Assembly (NCBI RefSeq): GCF_900100305.1 | Contig: NZ_FNEY01000003.1 | Span: forward strand, 1-64,000 | Direction: 5' to 3' | Length of the DNA: 64,000 nucleotides | DNA from: Paracidovorax citrulli | GTDB taxonomy: Bacteria > Pseudomonadota > Gammaproteobacteria > Burkholderiales > Burkholderiaceae_C | Shown: positions 31,871-42,409 of the stretch, one piece after another | Position numbering within the stretch: position 1 is the stretch's first letter | Layout: each line of letters begins with the position of its first letter | Notes under the pieces: generated by a model | The model's database searches: none | Seen by the model: the letters and a program-made list of their open reading frames with translations, nothing else | What the model was told of the DNA's origin: nothing | Program-made: the position numbers and the translations under genes

Positions 31871-31945
31871 CGGAGCAGACAAAGCCCTTCCCATGATCCA
31901 TGGGGAGGCGCAAACTCCATCATCGCGCGCGGCCGGCTGCAGCGA

Positions 31946-33841
31946 TCAGAATCCATCTTCGGGCATCTCCGCGCACGTCATGTCGCGGGTGCGGACGACG
32001 TTCAGCCAGGCGCCGATCTTCGGCAGTTCATAGCGGAAGAAATAGCGCATGGCGCCCAGCCGGCCCGTGTCGTCGGCCGCCAGGGACGGCGCAGACGCGG
32101 CATCGCGGGCGAGCACGGCGACCGCGATGTCCAGCCATATCCACGCCATCACCATGTGCCCGGCCGCCTGCATGTAGGGCACGGCGTTGGCCAGCGCCTC
32201 GGCGGGCTCGCCGGTGGCCCAGGCCGCCTTGGTGGCCGCGCCGACTTCGGCCAGTGCGCGGGCCAGCTCATTGGCATGCGCCGCGAGTTCGGGCCGCTCC
32301 ATGGCGCGCTGGATGGTGGCGTTCACGCGCCCGGCAAGCAGCTGCAGGCCGCGGCCTGCCTCCATGACCACCTTGCGTCCCAGCAGGTCCATCGCCTGGA
32401 TGCCGTGCGTGCCTTCGTGGATCATGTTGAGGCGGTTGTCGCGCCAGTACTGCTCCACCGGGAAGTCGCGCGTGTAGCCATAGCCGCCGTGGATCTGGAT
32501 GGCCAGGGAGTTGGCCTCCAGGCACCATTCGCTGGGCCAGCTCTTGGCGATGGGCGTGAGCACTTCCAGCAGGAGCCGCGCCTCGTCGGCGGCTTCGGGA
32601 CTGCCGGTATGCTGCTCGTCCACGAGGCGCGCGCAGTAGAGGTTGAGGGCCAGGGCGCCTTCGCCGTAGCTCTTCTGCGCCAGCAGCATGCGCCGGATGT
32701 CGGCATGCTCGATGAGGCGCACGGGCGGCGCGGAGGCGTCCTTGCCGGCCTTGCCGTCGCCCGCTGCCGAGCGCGGCACGATCGGCCGGCCCTGGGTGCG
32801 GTCCCTGGCGTACTGCAGGCTCGCGCGGTAGCCGGCCAGGCCGAGCATGGTGGCGGCCATGCCGATGCCGATGCGGGCCTCGTTCATCATGTGGAACATG
32901 CACTTCAGGCCGTCGCCCGGCCCGCCCACCCGGAAGCCGATGGCGCCCGCGCCACGGCCGTCCAGCCCGCCCGGCCCCTGCCCGGCCCGCACGGGGTACG
33001 TGCCCTCTCCGAAATTGAGCAGCGTGTTGGTGGTGCCACGCCAGCCGAGCTTGTGGTTGAGGCCCGCCAGGGTCACATCGTTGCGCTCGCCGGTGAGCTG
33101 CCCGGAGCGGTCCACCAGGTGCTTGGGCACGATGAAGAGCGAAATGCCCTTCACGCCGGGCACCGGGCGGCCGTCCGGCCCGGGGATCTTGGCCAGCACG
33201 AGGTGGACGATGTTCTCGGTCATCTCGTGGTCGCCGGAGGAAATCCACATCTTGTTGCCGGCCAGGCGGTAGCGCGGGCCGAGCGGATCGGACTCGAAAT
33301 CGTCCCCGTCGGGCACGGCGCGCGTGGCGATGTCGGAGAGCGAGGAGCCTGCCTGGGGCTCGGAGAGGCACATGGTGCCGGACCAGCGCCCGTTGAATTC
33401 GTTGAGGGCGAAGACTTCACGCTGCGCCTCGGTGCCGTGCACCATGAGCAGGTTGGCGTTGCCGACGGTGAGCAGGTTGGAGCCGATGCTGATCGACGCT
33501 TCCGCGAAGAAGCTGTTGGCCGCGGCCTCGAGGGTGTAGGGCAGCTGCATGCCGCCGATGGCGTAATCCTGGGCCGCGCTCAGCATGCCGGACTCGGCAT
33601 AGGCCCTGCGGGCTTCGTGCGTGGCGCGGGGCAGCACGACGCGTCCGTCTTCCATGCGCGGCTCTTCGGTGTCCACGAGGCGGTTGAACGGGGCGTATTT
33701 CTCCCGGGCAATGCGCTCGCAGGTGTCGAGCACGGCATCGAAGGTTTCGCGCGAATGGTCGGCGAATCGCTCCCGCTGCGTAAGCGCGGTGGCATCGAGC
33801 CAGTCGTGGAGCAGGAAGTCGAGGGTGGAGCGCAGTGGCAT
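31946..33841 (-). CDS. Acyl-CoA dehydrogenase (long-chain type, about 630 residues)
   Basis: This flavoenzyme makes trans-2-enoyl-CoA in beta-oxidation. It has the ACAD core with MCLSEPQAGSSLSDI (FAD and substrate binding), KMWISSGDHEM, IQIHGGYGYTRDFPVEQYWRDNR, and a likely catalytic Glu in IHEGTHGIQ. The C-terminal 130 residues extend beyond the classic fold, as in the FadE/DmdC group. It is the last of four genes starting at 37748 (multifunctional enzyme, thiolase, thioesterase, dehydrogenase), 104 bases behind the thioesterase. Confidence 0.93.
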   Translation of the reverse strand: MPLRSTLDFLLHDWLDATALTQRERFADHSRETFDAVLDTCERIAREKYAPFNRLVDTEEPRMEDGRVVLPRATHEARRAYAESGMLSAAQDYAIGGMQLPYTLEAAANSFFAEASISIGSNLLTVGNANLLMVHGTEAQREVFALNEFNGRWSGTMCLSEPQAGSSLSDIATRAVPDGDDFESDPLGPRYRLAGNKMWISSGDHEMTENIVHLVLAKIPGPDGRPVPGVKGISLFIVPKHLVDRSGQLTGERNDVTLAGLNHKLGWRGTTNTLLNFGEGTYPVRAGQGPGGLDGRGAGAIGFRVGGPGDGLKCMFHMMNEARIGIGMAATMLGLAGYRASLQYARDRTQGRPIVPRSAAGDGKAGKDASAPPVRLIEHADIRRMLLAQKSYGEGALALNLYCARLVDEQHTGSPEAADEARLLLEVLTPIAKSWPSEWCLEANSLAIQIHGGYGYTRDFPVEQYWRDNRLNMIHEGTHGIQAMDLLGRKVVMEAGRGLQLLAGRVNATIQRAMERPELAAHANELARALAEVGAATKAAWATGEPAEALANAVPYMQAAGHMVMAWIWLDIAVAVLARDAASAPSLAADDTGRLGAMRYFFRYELPKIGAWLNVVRTRDMTCAEMPEDGF

Positions 33842-33945
33842 GGATGCATTTCCGCAGTTGGATGGCTGCGCCCCCGCGCCCGCCGGGCGCGCAGCCTGGA
33901 ACAAAAAGATGTCATCACCCGCCAGCCGGGACCGGCAGGACCGTG

Positions 33946-34422
33946 TCAGCCGGCGGACGGCCCGCCGGGCGCGGCGGGCAGCGCCGCGATGGTGCCCTGG
34001 GCCGCGGCGCAGAGCTTCTCGAGGCCGTCCGCGACCGCATAGACCTCGCACCGGCACACGGCCTGGGTGCGCCCGGAGTGCAGCGTCTCCGCCCGTGCGA
34101 CCAGCCATTCGCCGCGGGCCGGCCGCAGGTAGTTGATCTTGAGCTCGGAGGTGACCACCGGGACCTGCAGCGCCGCGCCACCCGCATAGGTGAGCGCGTT
34201 GTCGGCCAGGTAGCTCACCACGCCGCCATGCACGAAGCCGTGCTGCTGGAGCAGCTGCGGCGTGACGGGCAGGCGCAGTTCGCAGCGCGACGGAGAGAAG
34301 GCGGCCAGCTCGGCCCCCAGCAGCTGGCTGAAGGGCTGCCGGGCCAGCACGTCGCGGCCATAGGCCAGCCATTCGGACTCGCTGCGGGGCGTTGCCGCGC
34401 CCTCTTCCAGGCTGCGGGACAT
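33946..34422 (-). CDS. PaaI-family hotdog thioesterase
   Basis: This 158-residue hotdog protein has QQHGFVHGGVVSYLADNALTYAGG and SELKINYLRPARGEW, the pattern of PaaI/YdiI-like acyl-CoA thioesterases. It lies 7 bases after the thiolase gene in the beta-oxidation operon, so it may release acyl groups when CoA runs short. The substrate range is unknown. Confidence 0.88.
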   Translation of the reverse strand: MSRSLEEGAATPRSESEWLAYGRDVLARQPFSQLLGAELAAFSPSRCELRLPVTPQLLQQHGFVHGGVVSYLADNALTYAGGAALQVPVVTSELKINYLRPARGEWLVARAETLHSGRTQAVCRCEVYAVADGLEKLCAAAQGTIAALPAAPGGPSAG

Positions 34423-34429
34423 GGCGCGC

Positions 34430-35605
34430 TCAGAACACTTCGAACACGCCGGCGGCACCCATGCCGCCGCCGATGCACATCGTGACGCAGACGCGCTTGG
34501 CGCCGCGGCGGCGGCCTTCGATGAGCGCATGGCCCGTGAGGCGCTGGCCGCTCACGCCGTAGGGATGGCCGAGGGCGATGGCGCCGCCGTTCACGTTCAG
34601 GCGGTCGGCCGGAATGCCGAGCTTGTCGCGGCAGTACAGCACCTGCACGGCAAAGGCTTCGTTCAACTCCCAGAGGTCGATGTCCTGCACCGTCAGGCCC
34701 AGCTTCTTGAGCACCTTGGGCACGGCGAAGACGGGGCCGATGCCCATCTCGTCCGGCTCGCAGCCTGCGACGGCGAAGCCGAGGAAGCGGCCCAGGGGCT
34801 TAAGGCCCTTGCGGCTCGCATAGTCTTCGCTCGTGATGACGCAGGCACCCGCGCCATCGGAGAATTGGCTCGCGTTGCCGGCGGAAATCACACCGCCGGG
34901 CAGCGCGGGCTTGATGCCGCTGATGCCTTCCTTGGTCGTGCCTTCGCGCGTGCCTTCATCCTTGCTCACCGTGACCTGCTTGGTGATCAGGCCGAGGGTC
35001 TTGTCGGCCACGCCGGCCGTGACGGTGATGGGCGCGATCTCGTCGTCGAACTTGCCGGCGGCCTGTGCGGCGCAGGCCTTCTGCTGGCTGGCGGCGCCGT
35101 ATTCGTCCATGGCGTCGCGGCTGATGTGGTAGCGCTTGGCGACCTGTTCGGCGGTTTCCAGCATGCTCCAGTAGATCTCGGGCTTGGCCTTGGCCAGTTC
35201 GAGGTCGCGCAGCATGTGCAGGTTCATCTCCTGCTGCACGCAGGAGATGCTCTCGACGCCGCCGGCGACGAACACGTCGGCCTCGCCCGCGATGATGCGC
35301 TGCGCAGCCAGCGCGATGGTCTGCAGGCCCGAGGAGCAGAAGCGGTTGACGGTCATGCCCGAGGTGGTGACGGGCAGGCCGGCGCGCAGGGCGATCTGGC
35401 GCGCGATGTTCGCGCCGGTCGCGCCTTCGGGGTTGGCGCAGCCCATGATGACGTCGTCGACTTCAGCGCCGTCGATGCCGGCGCGCTGCACGGCGTGCTG
35501 CACCGCATGGCCACCGAGCGTGGCGCCGTGGGTCATGTTGAAGGAGCCCTTCCAGCTCTTGGCGAGCGGCGTGCGGGCGGTGGAAACGATCACTGCGGAG
35601 GTCAT
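34430..35605 (-). CDS. Acetyl-CoA C-acyltransferase (beta-oxidation thiolase)
   Basis: This 391-residue thiolase cleaves 3-oxoacyl-CoA. The acyl-carrying Cys is in [16 protein letters not shown], the His in [14 protein letters not shown], and the second Cys in [14 protein letters not shown]. It begins [17 protein letters not shown] at ATG 35605, 43 bases after the multifunctional enzyme gene. Together they form the classic fadBA pair. The PYGVSG variant of the usual PLGASG loop is minor. Confidence 0.94.
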   Translation of the reverse strand: MTSAVIVSTARTPLAKSWKGSFNMTHGATLGGHAVQHAVQRAGIDGAEVDDVIMGCANPEGATGANIARQIALRAGLPVTTSGMTVNRFCSSGLQTIALAAQRIIAGEADVFVAGGVESISCVQQEMNLHMLRDLELAKAKPEIYWSMLETAEQVAKRYHISRDAMDEYGAASQQKACAAQAAGKFDDEIAPITVTAGVADKTLGLITKQVTVSKDEGTREGTTKEGISGIKPALPGGVISAGNASQFSDGAGACVITSEDYASRKGLKPLGRFLGFAVAGCEPDEMGIGPVFAVPKVLKKLGLTVQDIDLWELNEAFAVQVLYCRDKLGIPADRLNVNGGAIALGHPYGVSGQRLTGHALIEGRRRGAKRVCVTMCIGGGMGAAGVFEVF

Positions 35606-35648
35606 GTGCGGATTCCCTGGTTCTTTGCAAACATGCGGACGGCGCGGG

Positions 35649-37748
35649 TCAGGCGAAGGCCTTGCCCTCGGCTGCGAGGCGGGAGAGCAGCGGCGCGGGC
35701 TCCCATGCGGCGGCATCGTCCAGCGGGTTCTGCGCGAAGCGCTGCATCGACTGCGCGACGTTGAAGAGGCCCACTTCGCTCGCGTAGTGCATCGGGCCGC
35801 CGCGGTGGATGGGAAAGCCATAGCCCGTGAGGTACACCATGTCGATGTCGCCGGACTTGCTCGCGATGCCCTCTTCCAGGATCTTCGCGCCTTCATTGAC
35901 CAGGGCATAGACCAGGCGCTGCACGATCTCCTCGTCGCTGATCTTGCGCGGCGTAATGCCGAGTTCCTTGCGGTGGTCCTCGATCATCTTGTTCACCAGC
36001 TCGCTCGGGATGGCATCGCGCTTGCCCGGCTTGTAGTCGTACCAGCCGGCGCCCGTTTTCTGACCGTAGCGGCCCAGTTCGCAGAGCTTGTCGGCCGTGC
36101 GGCTGTACTTCATGTCCGGGCGCTCGACGGCGCGGCGCTTGCGGATCGCCCAGCCGATGTCGTTGCCGGCGAGGTCGCCCATGCGGAACGGCCCCATGGC
36201 GAAGCCGAACTTCTCGATGGCCTTGTCCACCTGCTGGGGCGTGGCGCCTTCGTCGAGCAGGAAGCCGGCCTGCTGGCTGTAGCGCTCGATCATCCGGTTG
36301 CCGATGAAGCCGTCGCACACGCCGGAGACCACGGCCGTCTTCTTGATCTTCTTGGCGAGCGCCATCACGGTGGCGAGCACGTCCTTGGCGGTCTGCTTGC
36401 CGCGCACCACCTCCAGCAGCTTCATCACGTTGGCGGGACTGAAGAAGTGCATGCCGACCACGTCCTGCGGGCGCTTCGTGAAGGCGGCGATCCGGTCCAC
36501 GTCGAGCGTGGAGGTGTTGGACGCGAGGATGGCGCCGGGCTTGGCGACCTCGTCGAGCTTCCTGAACACGGTTTCCTTGACGCCCATCTCTTCGAACACG
36601 GCCTCGATGACGAGGTCCACGTCCTTCAGATCGTCATAGTTCAGCGTGGGCGTGAGCAGGGCCATGCGTTGCTCGTACTTGTCCTGCTTGAGCTTGCCCT
36701 TGGCGACCTGGGCCTCGTAGTTCTTGCGGATGGTGGCCAGGCCCCGGTCCAGCGCTTCCTGCTTGGTTTCCAGGATGGTGACGGGAATGCCGGCGTTCAG
36801 GAAGTTCATGCTGATGCCGCCGCCCATGGTGCCGGCGCCGATCACGCCCACCTTGCTGATCTCCCGCTTCGGGGTGTCCGAGGGCACGTCGGGGATCTTG
36901 CTCGCGGCGCGCTCGGCCAGGAACAGGTGGCGCAGCGCGCGCGATTCGGGCGTCCACATGAGGTTGACGAACAGCTCGCGCTCGTAGGCCAGGCCGTCCT
37001 CGAACTTGCGCTTGGTGGCGGCCTCCACGGCGTCCACGCACTTGAGCGGCGCGGGGAAGTTCTTCGCCATGCCCTTGACCATGTTGCGGGCGAACTGGAA
37101 GTAGGCATCGCCCTGCGGGTGCTTGGCCGGCAGGTTGCGCACCAGCGGCAACGGGCGGGTGTCGGCCACGCTGCGCGCGAAGGCCAGGGCCTCTTCGGCG
37201 AGCGATTCGGCCGAGGCGGCCATCCTGTCGAACAGCTTCTGGCCGGGCATGCCGCCGATCAGCTCGCTCTTCACGGGCTCGCCGCTCACGATCATGTTGA
37301 GCGCGGCTTCCACGCCGACGACGCGCGGCAGGCGCTGGGTGCCGCCCGCGCCGGGCAGCAGGCCCAGCTTCACTTCGGGCAGCGCCATGCTGCAGCCAGG
37401 GGCGGCGACGCGGTAGTGGCAGCCCAGGGCCAGCTCCAGGCCGCCGCCCATGCACACGGTGTGGATGGCGGCCACGACCGGCTTGGCCGAACCTTCCACC
37501 GCGCGGATCACCGAGTGCAGGTTGGGCTCCTGCATCGCCTTGTCCGTGCCGAATTCCTTGATGTCCGCCCCGCCGGAGAACGCGCCGCCGGCCCCCGTGA
37601 CGACGATGGCCTTCACGGCCGCATCGGCATTCGCGCGGGCCAGCCCGTCGGTGATGCCCTTGCGCGTGGCATGGCCCAGCCCGTTCACGGGCGGGTTGGC
37701 CAGGGTGATCACGGCTACATCGCCGTGGACTTGGTATTCAGCGGTCAT
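35649..37748 (-). CDS. Enoyl-CoA hydratase/3-hydroxyacyl-CoA dehydrogenase (FadB/FadJ type)
   Basis: This 699-residue fusion protein carries an N-terminal crotonase domain ([31 protein letters not shown]) and a C-terminal dehydrogenase ([19 protein letters not shown] for NAD, then [15 protein letters not shown] and GFIGNRM). It performs two successive beta-oxidation steps. It is the first gene of its operon, with the thiolase next. The arrangement resembles bacterial and peroxisomal-type multifunctional enzymes of about 700 residues. Confidence 0.94.
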   Translation of the reverse strand: MTAEYQVHGDVAVITLANPPVNGLGHATRKGITDGLARANADAAVKAIVVTGAGGAFSGGADIKEFGTDKAMQEPNLHSVIRAVEGSAKPVVAAIHTVCMGGGLELALGCHYRVAAPGCSMALPEVKLGLLPGAGGTQRLPRVVGVEAALNMIVSGEPVKSELIGGMPGQKLFDRMAASAESLAEEALAFARSVADTRPLPLVRNLPAKHPQGDAYFQFARNMVKGMAKNFPAPLKCVDAVEAATKRKFEDGLAYERELFVNLMWTPESRALRHLFLAERAASKIPDVPSDTPKREISKVGVIGAGTMGGGISMNFLNAGIPVTILETKQEALDRGLATIRKNYEAQVAKGKLKQDKYEQRMALLTPTLNYDDLKDVDLVIEAVFEEMGVKETVFRKLDEVAKPGAILASNTSTLDVDRIAAFTKRPQDVVGMHFFSPANVMKLLEVVRGKQTAKDVLATVMALAKKIKKTAVVSGVCDGFIGNRMIERYSQQAGFLLDEGATPQQVDKAIEKFGFAMGPFRMGDLAGNDIGWAIRKRRAVERPDMKYSRTADKLCELGRYGQKTGAGWYDYKPGKRDAIPSELVNKMIEDHRKELGITPRKISDEEIVQRLVYALVNEGAKILEEGIASKSGDIDMVYLTGYGFPIHRGGPMHYASEVGLFNVAQSMQRFAQNPLDDAAAWEPAPLLSRLAAEGKAFA

Positions 37749-38088
37749 TGCTTGTCCCTTGGTTGGTATGGAAAAGAACGGTCGTGCTTTTTGATTCTAG
37801 AGAGTCCGGGCGAGGATGCCAGCCAGGGTTGTCCCGGCTGGGACAGAAGGCATGGCCGGGGAGGGACGGCGCGCCGCATGCAGGGGTGGCGCAGAGGCCA
37901 CGGCCAACAGCCGGTTACAGCCGTGTCACGGGTCCGCCGCTAAGGTGGCGTTCGCGCGGGAAGGCCCCCTGCCGGACGCCGATCCGCGCCGTGTTCCAGG
38001 GGCGCGCCGGGCGCGTCCTGCCAACGCAGCACAGACGCCCTGGATCCGCTGTTCCCTCCCCCATCATCCTCCATTGAAAGGTTTTTCC
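37749..38088. other. Intergenic region between the beta-oxidation operon and the glycosidase gene
   Basis: These 340 bases hold no convincing gene. They must contain the divergent promoters for the two neighbours. I see a small hairpin (TGTCCC and GGGACA near 37830-37845) but no clear regulator site. A single TTCGC at 37951 has no partner at PIP-box spacing. Confidence 0.6.
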
Positions 38089-39435
38089 ATGCCCATTCCA
38101 CCACACCAGGCATCCCGGCAGGCTCCAACCGCATCGTCCGCGGCGGCCATCCCCCGCCGCTCCGTGCTCCAGGGCGGACTGGGTGCCGCCGCCTGGGCCG
38201 CCACGGCCGGCTGGTCGGCGGGACACGCCGCCACCGCATCGCTGCCCCTGGCGGGCATGAACCTGTCGGGCCTCGGCTCGAACAGTTTCGTGGAGAACGC
38301 GCAGATCGGCACGCACTACCGCGACATTTCCGACAAGCACATCGCCGCGGCAGGCGACTGCCCGCTGTTTCGCCTGCCGACCACGGCGCAGCGCTTCAGC
38401 ACAGGCCAGGGCATGCCCCTGGACGAGACGTACACGAAGCAGGTGGGCACGGTGCTGGATCGCCTGGCGGCGCAGGGCAAGCGCGCGATCCTGGAACTGC
38501 ACGACTACATGCGCCTGCCCACGCGGGTGGCGGCGCGCCAGGGTTTCCGCATCCAGTCGGGCCAGCTCGTGGGGCCGGATGGCCGCGCGGTGGCCGACCC
38601 GGCCGACCCCGCGGTGTGGAGCGGTACCTACACGCAGGGGGCCTTCAACTACGTGGGATATTTCGACGGCCGCGACCAGTTGCTCAAGCTCTACGAATAC
38701 CGCGTGATCGGCACGCAGGGCTGCAAGCTCTACACCGAGGACGGCCTGCCGGACCTGTGGCTGCGCCTCGTGCAGCGGTTCCGCGAGCATCCGGCGATCT
38801 TCGGCTGGGGATTGATGAACGAGCCCTACACCGGCAAGGAAAAGAACGCCAATGGCAGCGCGCTGGACATGCGGGCGCTCTGGCAGCGGACCGCGACGCG
38901 CACGGCCGCGCGCATCTTCGACCACGACCGCAAGCACTTCGTCTTCATCTGCGGCAACGAATTCGCGACCGCCAGCGAGTGGAAGAAATACTCGGACGCC
39001 CTGGCGACCATCCCCGACCCGTACGGGCTCATCGTGTACGAGGCCCACAACTACCTGGACAACAACGGGCAAGGCGGCGGTGCCTGGAAGAACCCGCAGG
39101 AGACCGTGGCGCCGGACACCGGCGAGAAGATGGTGGCGAATTTCCTGCAATGGCTGCAGGACAACGGCAAGCGCGGCTTCCTGGGCGAGCACGGCTATCC
39201 GGAAAACAATGCGAGCGCCGAGGTGGCGACGCGGCGCATGCTGCAGCTCCTGCAAAGAAACAACGTGCCCAGCACGCAGTGGTGCTTCGGCCCCGGCTGG
39301 CCTGACGGAGACCCGCTGGGCATGAGCCGGGACACCGGCGCGGACACCATCGCGGTCAAGGGCAACATCGCGGCGGTGCAGCCCTTCTTCAAGGAACGCC
39401 TGGCGACCTACCTGCCGCCGCTGCGACCGAACTGA
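38089..39435 (+). CDS. Tat-exported glycoside hydrolase family 5 enzyme (endoglucanase-like)
   Basis: This 448-residue secreted enzyme probably cuts beta-1,4-glucan or a related plant polysaccharide. A twin-arginine signal (PRRSVLQGGLGAAAW, cleavage after GHAA near residue 48) precedes the catalytic barrel. The acid/base Glu is in GWGLMNEPY and the nucleophile Glu in FLGEHGYPEN, as in family 5. GAAAGG precedes ATG 38089. It converges on the EAL gene and their ends overlap by 28 bases. In a plant pathogen this is a likely virulence enzyme. Confidence 0.9.
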   Translation: MPIPPHQASRQAPTASSAAAIPRRSVLQGGLGAAAWAATAGWSAGHAATASLPLAGMNLSGLGSNSFVENAQIGTHYRDISDKHIAAAGDCPLFRLPTTAQRFSTGQGMPLDETYTKQVGTVLDRLAAQGKRAILELHDYMRLPTRVAARQGFRIQSGQLVGPDGRAVADPADPAVWSGTYTQGAFNYVGYFDGRDQLLKLYEYRVIGTQGCKLYTEDGLPDLWLRLVQRFREHPAIFGWGLMNEPYTGKEKNANGSALDMRALWQRTATRTAARIFDHDRKHFVFICGNEFATASEWKKYSDALATIPDPYGLIVYEAHNYLDNNGQGGGAWKNPQETVAPDTGEKMVANFLQWLQDNGKRGFLGEHGYPENNASAEVATRRMLQLLQRNNVPSTQWCFGPGWPDGDPLGMSRDTGADTIAVKGNIAAVQPFFKERLATYLPPLRPN

Positions 39436-41657
39436 CGCTGCGCGGCGGGCCGTGCCGCCAGCCAGGCCCGCAGTTGCTGCAGGTCCATGGGTACGGCGAT
39501 ATGGTAGCCCTGCCCTTCGTCGCATCCCATGCGCAGCAGCGCGTCCCACGTGGCGGCGTCCTCGATGCCCTCGGCCATCACGCGCAGGCCCAACTGGTGC
39601 CCGAGCCTCAGGATCATCTCGGCGATGCGCGCGCCCTGCGCTCCGGTGGGGCGGCGCACGAAGCTGCGGTCGATCTTGATGCGGTCCAGGGGCAGGCGCT
39701 CCAGGTAGCTCAGGGACGAGTAGCCGGTGCCGAAGTCGTCGATGGCGATGCTGACGCCGTCGGCGCGCAGCGAGGCCAGCGTGGACTGCAGCAACTGGGT
39801 GGGCACCACAGCGACGGACTCCGTGATTTCCAGCTCCAGCTGGCTGCCGCGCAGGCCGCTGGCCGCCAGCGCCGCCCGCACCGCATCCGGGAACGCGGGG
39901 TCCTGCAACTGGACCACCGACACGTTCACGGAAATGCGCGGCGGCGTCAGGCCTTCGCGGGCCAGGGCACACAGGGTCTGGCAGGCCGTGGAGAGCACCC
40001 ATTGTCCGAGCGGCGCGATGAGGCCCGAGTGCTCCGCGATCGGAATGAAGTCATCCGGAGAGACGAACCGCCCGTCGGGCAGGCGCCAGCGCAGCAGGGC
40101 CTCCATGCCCACGAGGGCGCCGGTGCCCAGATGCAGTTGCGGCTGATAGACCAGGAACAGCCGGGCATCGTCGATCGCCGCGCGCAGGTCGGACAGCAGC
40201 ATCGCGCGGTCGCGGGCCTCCCGGCCCATGTGTTCGAGGTACTGCAGGTGCTGGCCGCGGTGGTCCCGTTTGGCCCGCTTGAGGGCGATGGTCGCATCCT
40301 TGACGAGGTCCGCGCCCTTCTGGGCATCCGAGGGCAAGTGGACGTAGCCGCAGGTGAGCGACACTTTCTGCGGCACGCCGTCCACGACCGGCGGCGGCCG
40401 CACGCACTGCAGCAATTGCGGCAACGCCACCTGGCGGGCTTCGCCGAGCACGCCGAAGGTGTCCGAGCCCACGCGCGCCAGCAGCACGCCGGAGGGCAGC
40501 GCGTCGGCCAGGCGGCGGGCCACGGCCTCCAGCAGCCGGTAGCCGAAGGCATGGCCCATCACGTCGTTCGCCGCGCTGAAGTCGTCGATGTCGATCAGCG
40601 CCAGGACATGGTCCTGCGCGCCGCCGCGCCGCACGCAGTCGTCCACCTTCTCGACGAAATGCGCGCGGTTGGGCAGGCGGACCAGCGGGTCGTAGTAGGC
40701 GAAGCGGCGCAGCCGGTCCAGCAGGTCCCGGTTGAGCAGCAGGGTCCGCATGTTGATGGAAAAGACATCCAGCAGTTGGCGATCCAGTGCGTTGTGGGGA
40801 TGCGGCGTGTCCACGAAGACGGCCATGCCGCGCTCGCTCCGGTTGCCGAAGTACAGCGCGATGCCGCCCTCTTCCCCATGGACGTTGTGGCTGAACTTGA
40901 GCGCCCGGGCCAGCAATTGCCGGCAGCGGACGTCGGGCAGCGCATCGATATCCCGGCCGATGCATCCGGCGAACCGGCCCGTCGCCGCCACCACCCGGCA
41001 GCTGTCGGCTGCGGCACCGTGCAGCATACATGCCATGCCCCGCGCCCCGCCGTCCAGCAAGGCGCCGAGCTGGGTCAGTACGCCGGTTGCGAAAGCCTGC
41101 AGATCGGGCTCTTCCAGCAGCGCCGCGCTGGAACGCACGATGAGTTCGAGGCTGCGGCGGCTGGCGTCGATGGAGCAGCGCTGTTCGTAGGAGCGGATGG
41201 CGGAGAGGACCACGGGCAACAGCCGCCCCTGCGCCCATTCGGATTTCGCGCGGAAATCGTTGATGTCGTAGCGCAGCAGCGTGTCCTCGTCCGGCGCATG
41301 GCCCGCCTGCGCGGTACACAGCACGATGCGGGTATTGCCCAGGCCGGCGGTGTGGCGGATGAAATCCAGCATTTCGGCATCGCCGGCGTCTCCGTCCTCA
41401 GTAGCGCCGAGCAGCACCACCGCGATGCCGGATGCGCCCAGCAGCATGGCACGCGCCTGCGAACGGGTGTACGCATGGAGGCAGCCCAGGGGGCGGCCCA
41501 GCAGTTCCACGCCTTCCAGCGTGTCCTGCACCACGCCGTGCACGCCAGGATCGCCGTCCACCACCAGTACCTGCCACGCCGGGTCCGCGCACGGCGCGGC
41601 GGCGGGCTGGCATTCGGGCTCGGCGACGGGGCCGTCCATCCCGACCTGGATGCTCAT
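39408..41657 (-). CDS. Receiver-like/degenerate GGDEF/EAL protein, probable c-di-GMP phosphodiesterase
   Basis: This 749-residue protein has an N-terminal receiver-like region (about 28-150), a DUF3369/GAF-like region, a GGDEF domain and an EAL domain. The expected phosphoacceptor Asp is replaced (AVVLLGATED), and the cyclase motif reads VGSDTFG, so synthesis is unlikely. The EAL side is intact: MEALLRW, ITESVAV, DDFGTGYSSLSYLERLPLD and AEGIED. It should degrade c-di-GMP. Its ATG overlaps the stop of the diguanylate cyclase gene upstream, so synthesis and breakdown enzymes are made from one transcript. Confidence 0.87.
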   Translation of the reverse strand: MSIQVGMDGPVAEPECQPAAAPCADPAWQVLVVDGDPGVHGVVQDTLEGVELLGRPLGCLHAYTRSQARAMLLGASGIAVVLLGATEDGDAGDAEMLDFIRHTAGLGNTRIVLCTAQAGHAPDEDTLLRYDINDFRAKSEWAQGRLLPVVLSAIRSYEQRCSIDASRRSLELIVRSSAALLEEPDLQAFATGVLTQLGALLDGGARGMACMLHGAAADSCRVVAATGRFAGCIGRDIDALPDVRCRQLLARALKFSHNVHGEEGGIALYFGNRSERGMAVFVDTPHPHNALDRQLLDVFSINMRTLLLNRDLLDRLRRFAYYDPLVRLPNRAHFVEKVDDCVRRGGAQDHVLALIDIDDFSAANDVMGHAFGYRLLEAVARRLADALPSGVLLARVGSDTFGVLGEARQVALPQLLQCVRPPPVVDGVPQKVSLTCGYVHLPSDAQKGADLVKDATIALKRAKRDHRGQHLQYLEHMGREARDRAMLLSDLRAAIDDARLFLVYQPQLHLGTGALVGMEALLRWRLPDGRFVSPDDFIPIAEHSGLIAPLGQWVLSTACQTLCALAREGLTPPRISVNVSVVQLQDPAFPDAVRAALAASGLRGSQLELEITESVAVVPTQLLQSTLASLRADGVSIAIDDFGTGYSSLSYLERLPLDRIKIDRSFVRRPTGAQGARIAEMILRLGHQLGLRVMAEGIEDAATWDALLRMGCDEGQGYHIAVPMDLQQLRAWLAARPAAQRQFGRSGGR

Positions 41658-42406
41658 GGATTCGGCGCGTGCGCCGCCGGGGCCGCGCGCAACACGCGAT
41701 TGCGACCCGCGCGCTTGGCACCGTAGAGCGCCTCGTCGGCCAGCCCGTAGGCATCGTCGAACACACAGCCGCCCGGCAGCCAGCTCACTCCGAAGCTGGC
41801 GGTCACGCGGCTGCCGTCGGGCAGGCCGAAATCGAAGCGCTCGATGGCCCGGCGGGCGGCCTCGGCCACGCGTTCGCAGGCCATCGCGTCCTCCTCGGGC
41901 AGCAGCACCGTGAACTCCTCCCCGCCGACCCGGCCGATCTGCGCCGAACCGGGCACCACGGACTTGAGCCGATCCACCACGCCGCGGATGACGCTGTCGC
42001 CGACGGGATGGCCGAAGCTGTCGTTCACCTTCTTGAAATGGTCGATGTCCAGCACGATGAGCGCGACGCTGCCGGTCTCGAACCGGCCGTTGACCTGCTC
42101 GATGATGGCCGCCCGGTTGAGCACGCCGGTCAGCGGATCGTGGGTGGCGCGGTAGTGCAATTGCTCCGCCAGCTCCGTCAGCTGCTGGTTGAGCTGGTTC
42201 ATCTCCAGTTCGGCCCGGTCGCTGCGGCGCACGAGGCGCCGTGTTTCGCGCAGGAGCCGCTCATAGGCGGCGAGCAGATCCCCCAGCGCCTGCCGGCATC
42301 CCTCGCCGTGCCCGGGCGTATGGCATGCCTCATAAGCGGCGCGGGCGGACAGCAGTGCGCGATTCTCGGATTCGAAGAGATCGGGTGGCGTGGCCATGGC
42401 GTCCAT
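41654..42406 (-). CDS. siaD: Diguanylate cyclase, SiaD-like
   Basis: This 250-residue soluble protein has an N-terminal helical region (to about 80) and a GGDEF domain with DPLTGVLNRAAI, DIDHFKKVNDSFGH and the active motif RVGGEEF. The product-inhibition RxxD site is missing (PGSA), so feedback control at the I-site is unlikely. It lies 3 bases after siaC. In Pseudomonas, SiaC binds and activates SiaD; the same contact is expected here by gene order and family. Confidence 0.88.
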   Translation of the reverse strand: MDAMATPPDLFESENRALLSARAAYEACHTPGHGEGCRQALGDLLAAYERLLRETRRLVRRSDRAELEMNQLNQQLTELAEQLHYRATHDPLTGVLNRAAIIEQVNGRFETGSVALIVLDIDHFKKVNDSFGHPVGDSVIRGVVDRLKSVVPGSAQIGRVGGEEFTVLLPEEDAMACERVAEAARRAIERFDFGLPDGSRVTASFGVSWLPGGCVFDDAYGLADEALYGAKRAGRNRVLRAAPAAHAPNP

Positions 42407-42409
42407 CGG

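Noticed and set aside
35184-37943. Plus-strand frame of 919 codons
   Set aside because: Fully antisense to the FadB-type gene and thiolase start; His/Ala/Arg-rich shadow composition.
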